NCBI GenBank assembly: GCA_002368865.1
Contig: DFDT01000011.1
Coordinates: 1-6,949, forward strand
Reading direction: 5' to 3'
Source: Lachnospiraceae bacterium UBA3821
Lineage (GTDB): Bacteria; Bacillota; Clostridia; Lachnospirales; Lachnospiraceae
Length of the DNA: 6,949 nucleotides
Made by a program: the position numbers and the translations under genes. Positions 1 through 5,834 of this stretch are shown here, piece after piece (position 1 is the first letter of the stretch; each line of letters opens with the position of its first letter). The notes below the pieces were generated by a model. It did no database searches. It worked only from the letters and a program-made list of their open reading frames with translations, and had not been told where the DNA came from.

Positions 1-16
1 GGAAAGGCCCTCATTT

Positions 17-346
17 TTATTCTAATGTATTCCGCAATTCCTCGAACTTATCACGCACAAACTCCGCAGCCTTGACAGAATATCCCGGGTGGTCATATTG
101 ATCCCACAGATACGCCAGATCATGATTGCCATAGCACCATAGTGTATCCGGGTAACTGCGCGCAAACGCGATCGCCTTGTCCAAGGTCTCCCGGTAAAGC
201 TCCACCTCCCGCTCCTTGCCCCAGTCGTCCATCAGATCCCCGAGACACACCGCACGTTCACAGTCCGTATTCTGCATGATCTCCATGGCCTGGTCGAACA
301 TCCAAGGCTTTAAATGCACATCCGGAATCACCAAAAATTTACTCAT
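17..346 (-). CDS. Metallophosphoesterase (calcineurin-like), apparently only the N-terminal half
   Basis: This 109-residue product carries the first metal-binding motifs of the calcineurin-like phosphoesterase fold: DVH at residues 9-11 (D9, H11), GDLMDD at 36-41 (D37) and GNHD at 73-76 (N74, H75). Family members hydrolyse phosphomono- or diesters with two metal ions. The later histidine motifs (the HAG/GH-type motifs) that complete the metal site are absent, because the frame ends in TAA followed two codons later by TGA. Related proteins are usually about twice this length or more. The +1 frame just after the stop reads KNEGLS and stays open to the window edge, so a frameshift is possible. 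The start is supported by GGAGG six bases upstream, inside the end of the WYL gene, and the two genes overlap by 8 nt. Family call is firm; substrate is unknown; whether the gene is intact is uncertain. Confidence 0.8.
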   Translation of the reverse strand: MSKFLVIPDVHLKPWMFDQAMEIMQNTDCERAVCLGDLMDDWGKEREVELYRETLDKAIAFARSYPDTLWCYGNHDLAYLWDQYDHPGYSVKAAEFVRDKFEELRNTLE

Positions 347-1637
347 ACCTTACCTCCAATCGCTTGATTTCCGCCCGGATCATCTCCCGCACTTCCTCAT
401 CCATCACTTCCACAATCCCTGCGTACTGCAGCGCCCAGTGTACCATCATGCCGGGCGGTGCTTTCACTTCCACACAATCAAAACCGTCCTCACAGGGCAC
501 ATGCAGTTTGCGGAAATGATCTCCGAACCAGTCATACAGCACCGTGTACTGATCCTGCGGAATCTTCAGCCGGATCGCCTTGGGCTCCTCGTACCCCATA
601 TACAGGTGCTCACTCATATATCTGACGGGATCCCACTGACCGCTTGTAGACTGCAGCTCCGGGAACTTTGACATGGGCTCACGCTTTACAGGCTTTCCGC
701 TCGGATCCGTGCGCACCTTGATATCTGCCATCAGATCTATCCGGTAAGGACTCAAACCTTTTTTGCCCGGCACATTGCCGATCAGATAATATCGGTCATG
801 ATAGACCACAATATAATAAGGACTGATCCGGTACTCCCGGTCTTTGTTTCCCTGCTTTCTGGCGATCAAAGTTTTGTCCGCCGTATATTCACAGAAGGCA
901 AAACGAATCTGCACCCCGTCACTGATGGCCTGCTGGATTGTCGATAGATTCTGCCCCAGGCTGATCTTTGCCTTCCTTTCATCCTGACCGGGCATCACAT
1001 AGGTTTTGGCAAAAATCCCCTTAGGATGAAACTTCAGTTTTTTCCGTTTGGCATCGTAGAACGGAGTTGTGTAATACCCGCTTGCCGTACGCAGGATCTT
1101 TCGGATCAGATTTTCTTTATCCTCCTGCGTGATTGCATTGGAAAACGCGATCAGCTGGATCAGCTGATCCATCTCGCTGTTACTGAAATCATGGATATAG
1201 CGAAGTCCCGTGACGGAAGGGGCTTTTCCCAACGCCCCCAGCCTGCGGTTGATTGACGGCACATCACTGTCTTTTCTGCGCCGCTCCCGCTTCAGCTCGG
1301 CAATCTCTTCTTTCAGATCGATCGGGTTCTGCACCGGATCATCATACCCTTTATATTTGATCCGATATTCCGCATCGTTACTCTCCCCGTCTTCTTCCCA
1401 ATAAACAGCCGGATTGATCTGACGCAGGATCTGATCCACCGTGGCCGATAACGTAGCCGCATTTTCGGTGGTCGCCTCCCCGGTATCCCGCATCGCCTCC
1501 AAAAGCTTTGCCTGAGTCACCGGATGATCTTCATCCGAGATTTTTTTCAGCACCTCCAACACCTGTATCGTCCGCCGTTCCGGAACATATTGTGCCGCTT
1601 CATTTGGTCTTTTTGTTTTCCCTGTCTTGCTCCCCAT
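339..1637 (-). CDS. WYL-domain transcriptional regulator (HTH-WYL-WCX)
   Basis: The 432-residue protein has the build of WYL-family regulators. A winged helix-turn-helix spans about residues 20-95, followed by a charged linker helix (about 105-122). A WYL domain spans about 225-310, with the core SPYYIVVYHDRYYLIG at 272-287 and the conserved YRIDLM at 298-303. A C-terminal WCX domain spans about 350-428. WYL domains are known to bind nucleic acid or nucleotide-type ligands and to control DNA binding by the attached HTH; several regulate defence or DNA-damage genes. The canonical W-Y-L triad is degenerate here (YYL). The start is supported by AGGAGGAG six bases before ATG 1637. It follows the HAD gene by 35 nt and overlaps the metallophosphoesterase start by 8 nt, so it probably sits in the same operon and may act on it. 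Target genes cannot be told from the sequence. Confidence 0.88.
   Translation of the reverse strand: MGSKTGKTKRPNEAAQYVPERRTIQVLEVLKKISDEDHPVTQAKLLEAMRDTGEATTENAATLSATVDQILRQINPAVYWEEDGESNDAEYRIKYKGYDDPVQNPIDLKEEIAELKRERRRKDSDVPSINRRLGALGKAPSVTGLRYIHDFSNSEMDQLIQLIAFSNAITQEDKENLIRKILRTASGYYTTPFYDAKRKKLKFHPKGIFAKTYVMPGQDERKAKISLGQNLSTIQQAISDGVQIRFAFCEYTADKTLIARKQGNKDREYRISPYYIVVYHDRYYLIGNVPGKKGLSPYRIDLMADIKVRTDPSGKPVKREPMSKFPELQSTSGQWDPVRYMSEHLYMGYEEPKAIRLKIPQDQYTVLYDWFGDHFRKLHVPCEDGFDCVEVKAPPGMMVHWALQYAGIVEVMDEEVREMIRAEIKRLEVRYE
353..357 (-). promoter_or_regulatory. Ribosome binding site of the metallophosphoesterase gene, inside the WYL coding end
   Basis: GGAGG on the minus strand lies 6 nt before the ATG at 346, within the last codons of the WYL gene. 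The start and the upstream stop interlock as ATGAGTAA. This arrangement is typical of translationally coupled genes and fixes the start at 346. Confidence 0.75.
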
Positions 1638-1672
1638 ATTGCTCCTCCTGCTTCAGATATCTCTTCTCTCCG

Positions 1673-2182
1673 TCACAGATATCCCTTCTCCCGCAATTTC
1701 TCCGCGGTGTCCTCTGCGCTGCTATGTAAGAAACCGGTGCCTCCTATTTTCTCCCACTGCCTGATATTCTTCGCGGCATCATCGATCAATGCATCCGACT
1801 TTCCGGTGCAGAAGCGGGGTTTCTCCTCCCGGTACACAATGTTGACCTTCACCTGCTCCGACAGCACTCTGCGCACCCATCTGATCTTATCCTCACCCGC
1901 TGTAAAAATCTCGCGGTGCGGCTTGGGGATTCCTGTCAGGATTTCGCATCGGTCTCCGTACTGTCGGTACACCTCATCAAACAGCTCCTTCGCCCCCGGC
2001 ATCAACTCCAGCCGGTCATAGAAATGTTCCACTGTTTTGATCTTCGCCCACATGGCGTCATCCGCGGTCTGAGACCGTTTGCCGTTCTGGGACTGGGGTT
2101 CCAGCCCGCACAATTCTCTCACGCCTCTGTCAAAATCCGCCAGAACACCGTCCATATCAAAATAAATTTTTCCATCCTGCAT
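1673..2182 (-). CDS. HAD-family 5'(3')-deoxyribonucleotidase-like hydrolase (NT5C type)
   Basis: This 169-residue protein opens with the HAD motif I DMDGVLADFD (residues 9-18; nucleophile D9, acid/base D11). Motif II is LTG at 82-84 (T83), the motif III lysine is K121 or K128, and motif IV is LIDDAAKN at 132-139 (D134, D135). The DMDGVLADF signature and the size match the cytosolic 5'(3')-deoxyribonucleotidase group, which removes phosphate from deoxynucleoside monophosphates; other small HAD phosphatases share these motifs, so the substrate is inferred. GGAGG lies 7 nt before ATG 2182. The gene starts 21 nt after the stop of the 494-residue gene and ends 35 nt before the WYL start, so it is probably cotranscribed with both. 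No signal peptide or membrane segment is visible; it should be cytoplasmic. Confidence 0.82.
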   Translation of the reverse strand: MQDGKIYFDMDGVLADFDRGVRELCGLEPQSQNGKRSQTADDAMWAKIKTVEHFYDRLELMPGAKELFDEVYRQYGDRCEILTGIPKPHREIFTAGEDKIRWVRRVLSEQVKVNIVYREEKPRFCTGKSDALIDDAAKNIRQWEKIGGTGFLHSSAEDTAEKLREKGYL

Positions 2183-2202
2183 ACTGAATCCTCCATCCTA
2201 AC

Positions 2203-3687
2203 CTACAACCGATAACAACTCAGTGACCAGGAAAAATCAAGCTCATACCACAGCCCATACCGTTCAAAGATCCGGTCGAACTCAGCGATGATATATCCTG
2301 TCATCTCCGGACAATACAGTCGTTCTCCATCTGTCCGCACTTCGTCCTTCACCTTGTCCAGAAACTTCTCCCAGAGGGGCATCACATCTTCCACCGTCCA
2401 CTCTCTGTCCATACATTCCTGATAGTCCTCATAGGTGTCAAAGCTCTGATACCTGGGCTGCAGTTCCTCGTCCTCCCAGCCTGCTGTCTCCTGATATTCC
2501 TCCCAGGTGTCAAAAACCAACGGGTCCCACGCGCAGGTCTTAGAAGCATACCCTTCTAATAGCGCTTCCGGGCTCCATACCTCATAATTTTCCTGAATGT
2601 AGCGCTCCAGCAGGTCCGTTTCCCGAAAGATTTCTTCCCACGCCGCATCACTGACAGCGCTGCGGCTCGTCTCATACTCTCTCTCATATAATAACACAGA
2701 AAGCGGTCCCTCGTATACCATATCAAAAATATGTTCCGGATTCGCGTAACTGACCCATTTGGTTTCCCGCTCTTCTCCCCACTCTCCGCAGCTGATCAGA
2801 CCGCTTGTATATTCTTCCGGATTCTCACAATTTTCCGCCGCATCATCCCGATACCGCTTCCCGTTTACCAGAATGGCGACATCCTGCCAAAGCCCCCATT
2901 TCTGCAGAAAGCAGATGATCTCTTGCGTCATCTGCTCCAGATCTTCCGCTTGCAGCAACGCCCTTCTCTCCTTAAGAAAGCGGATCATATACTTCAGGGC
3001 TTCCGCAATCTCCCGCTCCTCGGTAAGCCACCTGGCTTCCCCGACTTCCATTCCGGGTACCAGTGGTCTTACATGCAAAGGCGCAATCGGTTCCTGTGTG
3101 AATCCGATCTCCAGATGCTCCCGCTCCACCCAGTGCACGGCATCAAAAAAATCTTCAAAATATTTCCCCAGCGTATCCCCCATAAAAATGTGATACAGCG
3201 TCGCCGGCACTTCATCAAAAAGCCAGAGTTCCTCCCCATTGTTTTTCTTGATCCGATATCGGTCCGGATTCATGTCCCGATCCGGCAGCAAAATATAATT
3301 ACAGCGCTGCTCCGCCAGCTCCAGAAACTCCTGTAACAGCAGTACCAGTTCATGCTTCGGCGGCAGCCAGGCATCCGTGTCCTCCAGAAGCAGCTTCAGA
3401 TCATGATGCGGATCTGTCGCATCCGCCGATTTCTTATGGAATTTTTTACCGTATTCACGGTTCAGACAATCCGCCACCCACTTCACCGGTGTCCATGCAC
3501 TCATCAAAGTATCCGCCCGAAGATCTCCGTCAAAATACAGACAGTCCAGATCGTTTTCCCTCCGCCAGTCATCACCGTTTCCCTCCGACGCTTTCATCCA
3601 GTATCGGAGGAAATTATGGAGATGATTCTCCGTGTACCGTTCCCCGAGATAAGTTTTCATCTTGTTTTCCGCAATATTTTTTTCCAT
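2203..3687 (-). CDS. Unrecognised acidic, tryptophan-rich protein (494 aa)
   Basis: I do not recognise a family. By hand count it has about 107 Asp/Glu against 54 Lys/Arg, and 21 Trp, so it is strongly acidic and unusually rich in Trp. No signal peptide, transmembrane stretch, zinc cluster, P-loop or HTH is evident. A near-duplicate motif occurs at residues 392-400 (FDTWEEYQE) and 416-424 (FDTYEDYQE), mirrored in the DNA. The start at 3687 has GGAGG 7 nt upstream; that site could be hidden by a leader hairpin. The gene follows the HD-sigma gene by 80 nt and precedes the HAD gene by 21 nt, suggesting a working link with either. The acidic character would suit a protein partner or a nucleic-acid mimic, but that is speculation. 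The open frame, ribosome binding site and operon position make it a real gene. Confidence 0.85.
   Translation of the reverse strand: MEKNIAENKMKTYLGERYTENHLHNFLRYWMKASEGNGDDWRRENDLDCLYFDGDLRADTLMSAWTPVKWVADCLNREYGKKFHKKSADATDPHHDLKLLLEDTDAWLPPKHELVLLLQEFLELAEQRCNYILLPDRDMNPDRYRIKKNNGEELWLFDEVPATLYHIFMGDTLGKYFEDFFDAVHWVEREHLEIGFTQEPIAPLHVRPLVPGMEVGEARWLTEEREIAEALKYMIRFLKERRALLQAEDLEQMTQEIICFLQKWGLWQDVAILVNGKRYRDDAAENCENPEEYTSGLISCGEWGEERETKWVSYANPEHIFDMVYEGPLSVLLYEREYETSRSAVSDAAWEEIFRETDLLERYIQENYEVWSPEALLEGYASKTCAWDPLVFDTWEEYQETAGWEDEELQPRYQSFDTYEDYQECMDREWTVEDVMPLWEKFLDKVKDEVRTDGERLYCPEMTGYIIAEFDRIFERYGLWYELDFSWSLSCYRL
2417..2514 (-). repeat. Two near-identical 26-bp copies, 72 bp apart, inside the 494-residue gene
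   Basis: The copies lie at 2417-2442 and 2489-2514 and match at 23 of 26 positions. The offset is exactly 24 codons, so both encode the same motif (FDTxExYQE). The spacing and in-frame copy suggest a small internal duplication that has since diverged, rather than chance. No third copy was seen. Confidence 0.7.
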
Positions 3688-3690
3688 AAA

Positions 3691-3747
3691 AAAACCTCCA
3701 TCCTATCAGTGCATCCCCTTTGGTTACACTTCTATTATGGAGGATTT
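3691..3747 (-). promoter_or_regulatory. Possible structured leader hiding the ribosome binding site of the 494-residue gene
   Basis: In the minus-strand RNA, CCUCCAU (3743-3737) is perfectly complementary to AUGGAGG (3701-3695), which contains the GGAGG of the gene starting at 3687. Beyond one U-U mismatch, three more A-U pairs extend the stem (3747-3745 with 3693-3691). Between the arms a second hairpin can form at 3730-3708, with AGUGUA pairing with UGCACU, an A-A mismatch, then CC-GG. Together they would make a branched stem that blocks ribosome binding. This is base pairing read by eye, with no energy calculation, and does not match a riboswitch class that I know. Confidence 0.4.
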
Positions 3748-3750
3748 CAT

Positions 3751-3766
3751 CTTCAACATGTTGTAG
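3751..3766. promoter_or_regulatory. Palindrome in the gap between the HD-sigma and 494-residue genes
   Basis: CAACATGTTG (3754-3763) is a perfect 10-bp palindrome. Allowing one mismatch, it extends to 16 bp (CTtCAACATGTTGtAG). It lies 2 bp past the stop codon of the HD-sigma gene and 64 bp before the next start. It is AT-rich and has no T-tract, so it is not a terminator; a dimeric repressor site is possible. I found no convincing promoter in this gap. Confidence 0.3.
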
Positions 3767-3767
3767 A

Positions 3768-5084
3768 TTATGTTTTTGTGAATTTCAAAAGTTTTCGTTT
3801 CCCGCTCTCCAGGGCCCGCCTCGTCTCCTGCTCCGTCATGCCCAGCCCGCCGGCCACCTTCTTTAAGTTAGTGCAGCGCTCACATCCGATCCCGTAGACC
3901 GCATATAATACAGCGCGCTCCGTTTCGGTGATCTGCTTCAGGCCGTCTCGCAGCGCTGCATCTGCATCCATTTCCGGCAGTCCCGACGGCGCAGCCTCAG
4001 CCGCCAACCTGTCTGCAATCCCATTTTCTTCATCATCTATGGATATGCTGTCTGCGGGTCCCACATATTCCTTTCCGGTGATTCCCGCCCGGTTGATCTG
4101 GAAGACTGCCTCCTCCCTGATACCCCGCTGTACCGCGGTCTTCGCATAGGTTGTCAGCTTTGCCCCCCGCTCCGGATCATACCGCTCACTTGCCCGCAGC
4201 AGCTCCAGCCATGCACGCTGCTGCAGATCCTCCATGGAAAAAGCAAACTGCGAGAACACATCGGAACTGTCCAGCACCTCCCGGATCCAGTAATCGATGT
4301 ATTTTTTGTCGTTCTCATATTCCTGATATTCTTTTTTCTCTTTCCATATCGTATCCCTCATATACGAGAACCATTCCTGTGTCGTCTCATTCCAGGAAGG
4401 GAAATCAAGCAATCGGTCAACATATCCCTGCTCTTTCGCAATCTGCCTGCTGATCGGATATACCAGTTCAAACACGAGACAAATATGCGCTACCACATAG
4501 TCTGCGGCAGTTTGACGGCAGTCACGCCGGACAGCCGTCCGGTCAAAATAACACTGCTTTACCGCTTTGCTGACCCCTGCATTCCGCAATTCCTCCGTTG
4601 TCACATTATAAATTTCCTCCAACGGCGTATCGCAGTTCACGCGGAAAATGTCAATCTTGTCCGCATCCCGCAAAATATTGCAATATGTGTACTCTTCCTC
4701 TGTCAGCCCTTCCTGCACCCTGTAGGCATTATGATTCCGGATGCTCACCTCCAATATCCGTTTTTCTTTCTCTGACAGATCCAATGCAAAACGTTCAAGC
4801 AACCCTTCCTGAAACAGCAGATCCGCGCCAAACCTGGCATGGTCCACAGAGTCCGCGTCAAAAAAAGTATGGAATCTCCGCACTTGCTCAAATCGTCCAA
4901 TATCATGGAGCATACCGCACAGCCATGCCAGATCCGCATCTGCTCCCCCCAGGGACTTTGCAATGGTTTCCGCCAACATTGCCACCCGGAATGTATGATC
5001 TATTTTCAGCTTTATTTTGGGATCGTCTGCGTTATATGCCGACGTATACTGTCTGAATACCTCCTCAACCTGCTGTCTTTGCAT
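3768..5084 (-). CDS. HD phosphohydrolase domain fused to sigma-70-like regions 2 and 4
   Basis: Residues 1 to about 240 form an HD domain with metal ligands H30, H60-D61 (LHDIGRFEQ) and D140 (RDADKIDIF), plus conserved RNHNAY (116-121). Such domains hydrolyse phosphate esters, often of nucleotides. Residues 282-325 resemble sigma-70 region 2: MEDLQQ at 284-289, RYDPERG at 301-307 and TTYA at 311-314. Residues 344-376 resemble the acidic linker of sigma factors (SISIDDEENGIADRL). Residues 377-435 resemble region 4: ITETERAVLYAVYGIG, then a helix-turn-helix at about 405-430. Stand-alone HD proteins of this type are about the length of the N-terminal half, so this looks like a true fusion, in one uninterrupted frame. 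The aromatic WW pair of primary sigma factors (region 2.3) is replaced, as in sporulation-type sigmas. GGAGG lies 9 nt before ATG 5084 and an extended -10 promoter lies just upstream. Domain calls are strong; the joint function is inferred and I know of no characterised example. Confidence 0.85.
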   Translation of the reverse strand: MQRQQVEEVFRQYTSAYNADDPKIKLKIDHTFRVAMLAETIAKSLGGADADLAWLCGMLHDIGRFEQVRRFHTFFDADSVDHARFGADLLFQEGLLERFALDLSEKEKRILEVSIRNHNAYRVQEGLTEEEYTYCNILRDADKIDIFRVNCDTPLEEIYNVTTEELRNAGVSKAVKQCYFDRTAVRRDCRQTAADYVVAHICLVFELVYPISRQIAKEQGYVDRLLDFPSWNETTQEWFSYMRDTIWKEKKEYQEYENDKKYIDYWIREVLDSSDVFSQFAFSMEDLQQRAWLELLRASERYDPERGAKLTTYAKTAVQRGIREEAVFQINRAGITGKEYVGPADSISIDDEENGIADRLAAEAAPSGLPEMDADAALRDGLKQITETERAVLYAVYGIGCERCTNLKKVAGGLGMTEQETRRALESGKRKLLKFTKT

Positions 5085-5117
5085 GGCAATCTTCCTCCAA
5101 AGATATGATCTGATCCG

Positions 5118-5126
5118 ATTATACCA
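5118..5126 (-). promoter_or_regulatory. Extended -10 promoter of the HD-sigma gene
   Basis: On the minus strand, TGGTATAAT gives a perfect -10 box (5118-5123) with the extended TGn element (5124-5126). The -35 position (about 5141-5146, TATGAG) is poor, which is acceptable for an extended -10 promoter. Expected transcription start is near 5111, leaving a leader of roughly 27 nt that contains GGAGG (5094-5098). The promoter sits just after the Uma2 stop codon, so the fusion gene can be expressed without Uma2. Confidence 0.65.
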
Positions 5127-5140
5127 TAGTTTCGAAATTA
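5127..5140. promoter_or_regulatory. Palindrome in the spacer of the HD-sigma promoter
   Basis: TTTCGAAA (5130-5137) is an 8-bp palindrome that extends to 14 bp (TAgTTTCGAAAtTA) with one mismatched pair. It lies directly upstream of the -10 box and overlaps the Uma2 stop codon. It may be an operator; the length is short enough for chance. Confidence 0.25.
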
Positions 5141-5719
5141 CTCATACAAAAAACTGCACTGCTCATAAATTTCCCCAAAGTCCACCTCACATCTGTCATC
5201 CCAGATACCGACCGGCACTCTGTCTGCAAAAGTATACTCTTTGGGTAGCATATCCGTCGCTTCTTTTGCCTTCTCAAAAAGATAGACCAACACCTTCTTT
5301 TCCTCCGGGAACACGATCCAGTATTCGCGCACGCCCGCCTGTTTATATTTTTCCAGCTTCAGCCGCGTGTCCATCTTAAGGCTGCCCGGAGATACCACCT
5401 CCACGATCAGGTCCGGCACATCCAGTACTCTCTGCTTGATGAGTTTATCTCTGTCACACACCACAAACACATCCGGCTGCACAATCGTCTTGTCATCATG
5501 GAACAGCTGTACGTCCGCAGGCGCTGTGAAGGATATGCATTTCCCTCTGTTTTTCTTTATGAAATCCCCAAAACATCTTCCAATTTCGTCTGAAATGATC
5601 TGATGTATCAGCGTCGGCGCGGCCATATCGTAAAACACGCCGTCAATCATTTCCACCCTCCGGTCATCCGGCAGCGCCAGATAATCCTCCAGTGTCTTAT
5701 CTGTATAGTCTTTTCCCAT
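5138..5719 (-). CDS. Uma2-family PD-(D/E)XK nuclease-like protein
   Basis: The 193-residue product matches the Uma2 family, a restriction-endonuclease-like fold common in cyanobacteria and some Firmicutes and of mostly unknown function. Visible motifs are RVEMIDG (21-27, E23), VQPDVFVVCD (80-89, D83), PDLIVEVVSPGS (102-113, E107) and a following KLEKYKQAGVREYW segment (121-134, K121/K124), which together would form the PD-(D/E)XK active site. The frame is open for 33 codons further upstream (to 5818), but ATG 5719 was chosen: it has AAGGAGG six bases upstream, the family N-terminus begins here, and the longer version would start ahead of the gene's own -10 box. All catalytic-type residues are present, so it may be active; substrate DNA is unknown. 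It has its own promoter after the valS terminator. Confidence 0.87.
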   Translation of the reverse strand: MGKDYTDKTLEDYLALPDDRRVEMIDGVFYDMAAPTLIHQIISDEIGRCFGDFIKKNRGKCISFTAPADVQLFHDDKTIVQPDVFVVCDRDKLIKQRVLDVPDLIVEVVSPGSLKMDTRLKLEKYKQAGVREYWIVFPEEKKVLVYLFEKAKEATDMLPKEYTFADRVPVGIWDDRCEVDFGEIYEQCSFLYE

Positions 5720-5725
5720 AAAAAT

Positions 5726-5732
5726 CCTCCTT
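5726..5732 (-). promoter_or_regulatory. Ribosome binding site that sets the Uma2 start
   Basis: AAGGAGG on the minus strand with a 6-nt spacer to ATG 5719. No comparable site precedes the in-frame upstream ATG codons at 5818/5815, which decides the shorter start. Confidence 0.8.
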
Positions 5733-5798
5733 AAACTGTCTCTTGTATCATTCAAAGTGAAATGTGGCGATCCGCCGGATATGCACTTGTGATAGTGT

Positions 5799-5817
5799 TG
5801 ATGGTATACTACCATCA
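5799..5817. promoter_or_regulatory. 19-bp perfect palindrome over the Uma2 -10 box (candidate operator)
   Basis: Two 8-bp arms, TGATGGTA and TACCATCA, flank a 3-bp centre. The palindrome covers the whole -10 box (5806-5811) and the expected start of transcription. A perfect dyad at this place is the classic layout of a repressor site. The binding protein is not known; the WYL protein in the same cluster is one candidate by proximity only. Confidence 0.5.
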
Positions 5818-5834
5818 TTTTACTATTTTGTCAA
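5806..5834 (-). promoter_or_regulatory. Sigma-A type promoter of the Uma2 gene
   Basis: The minus strand has a perfect -35 box TTGACA (5829-5834), a 17-bp spacer, and -10 box TAGTAT (5806-5811) preceded by TGG as an extended -10. Expected start is near 5799, giving a leader of about 80 nt before ATG 5719. I see no recognisable riboswitch in that leader. Confidence 0.7.

Noticed and set aside
216..671. Plus-strand open frame of 151 codons
   Set aside because: It lies opposite the metallophosphoesterase and WYL genes, has no ribosome binding site or recognisable domain, and has the composition of a reverse-frame shadow.
1149..1170. Tandem GATCAGCTG and a 14-bp palindrome (GGATCAGCTGATCC) in the WYL gene
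   Set aside because: It lies inside coding sequence and encodes a helical repeat of Gln-Leu-Ile residues. The symmetry is explained by codon use and has no regulatory context.
1524..2021. Plus-strand open frame of 165 codons
   Set aside because: It runs antisense across the WYL start and most of the HAD gene, both with clear family motifs.
2731..3336. Plus-strand open frame of 201 codons, with overlapping frames nearby
   Set aside because: Antisense to the 494-residue gene, which has a good ribosome binding site and operon position. The plus-strand product is rich in basic, Pro, Phe and Ile residues, as expected of antisense translation.
3688..3767. A sigma-A promoter in front of the 494-residue gene (CATAAT as -10)
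   Set aside because: No acceptable -35 at 16-18 bp and no extended -10. The TTGAAG nearby is only about 11-13 bp away, so it was not annotated.
5720..5818. A 33-residue N-terminal extension of the Uma2 protein
   Set aside because: It would begin upstream of the gene's own -10 box, has no ribosome binding site, and the family N-terminus begins at the ATG at 5719.
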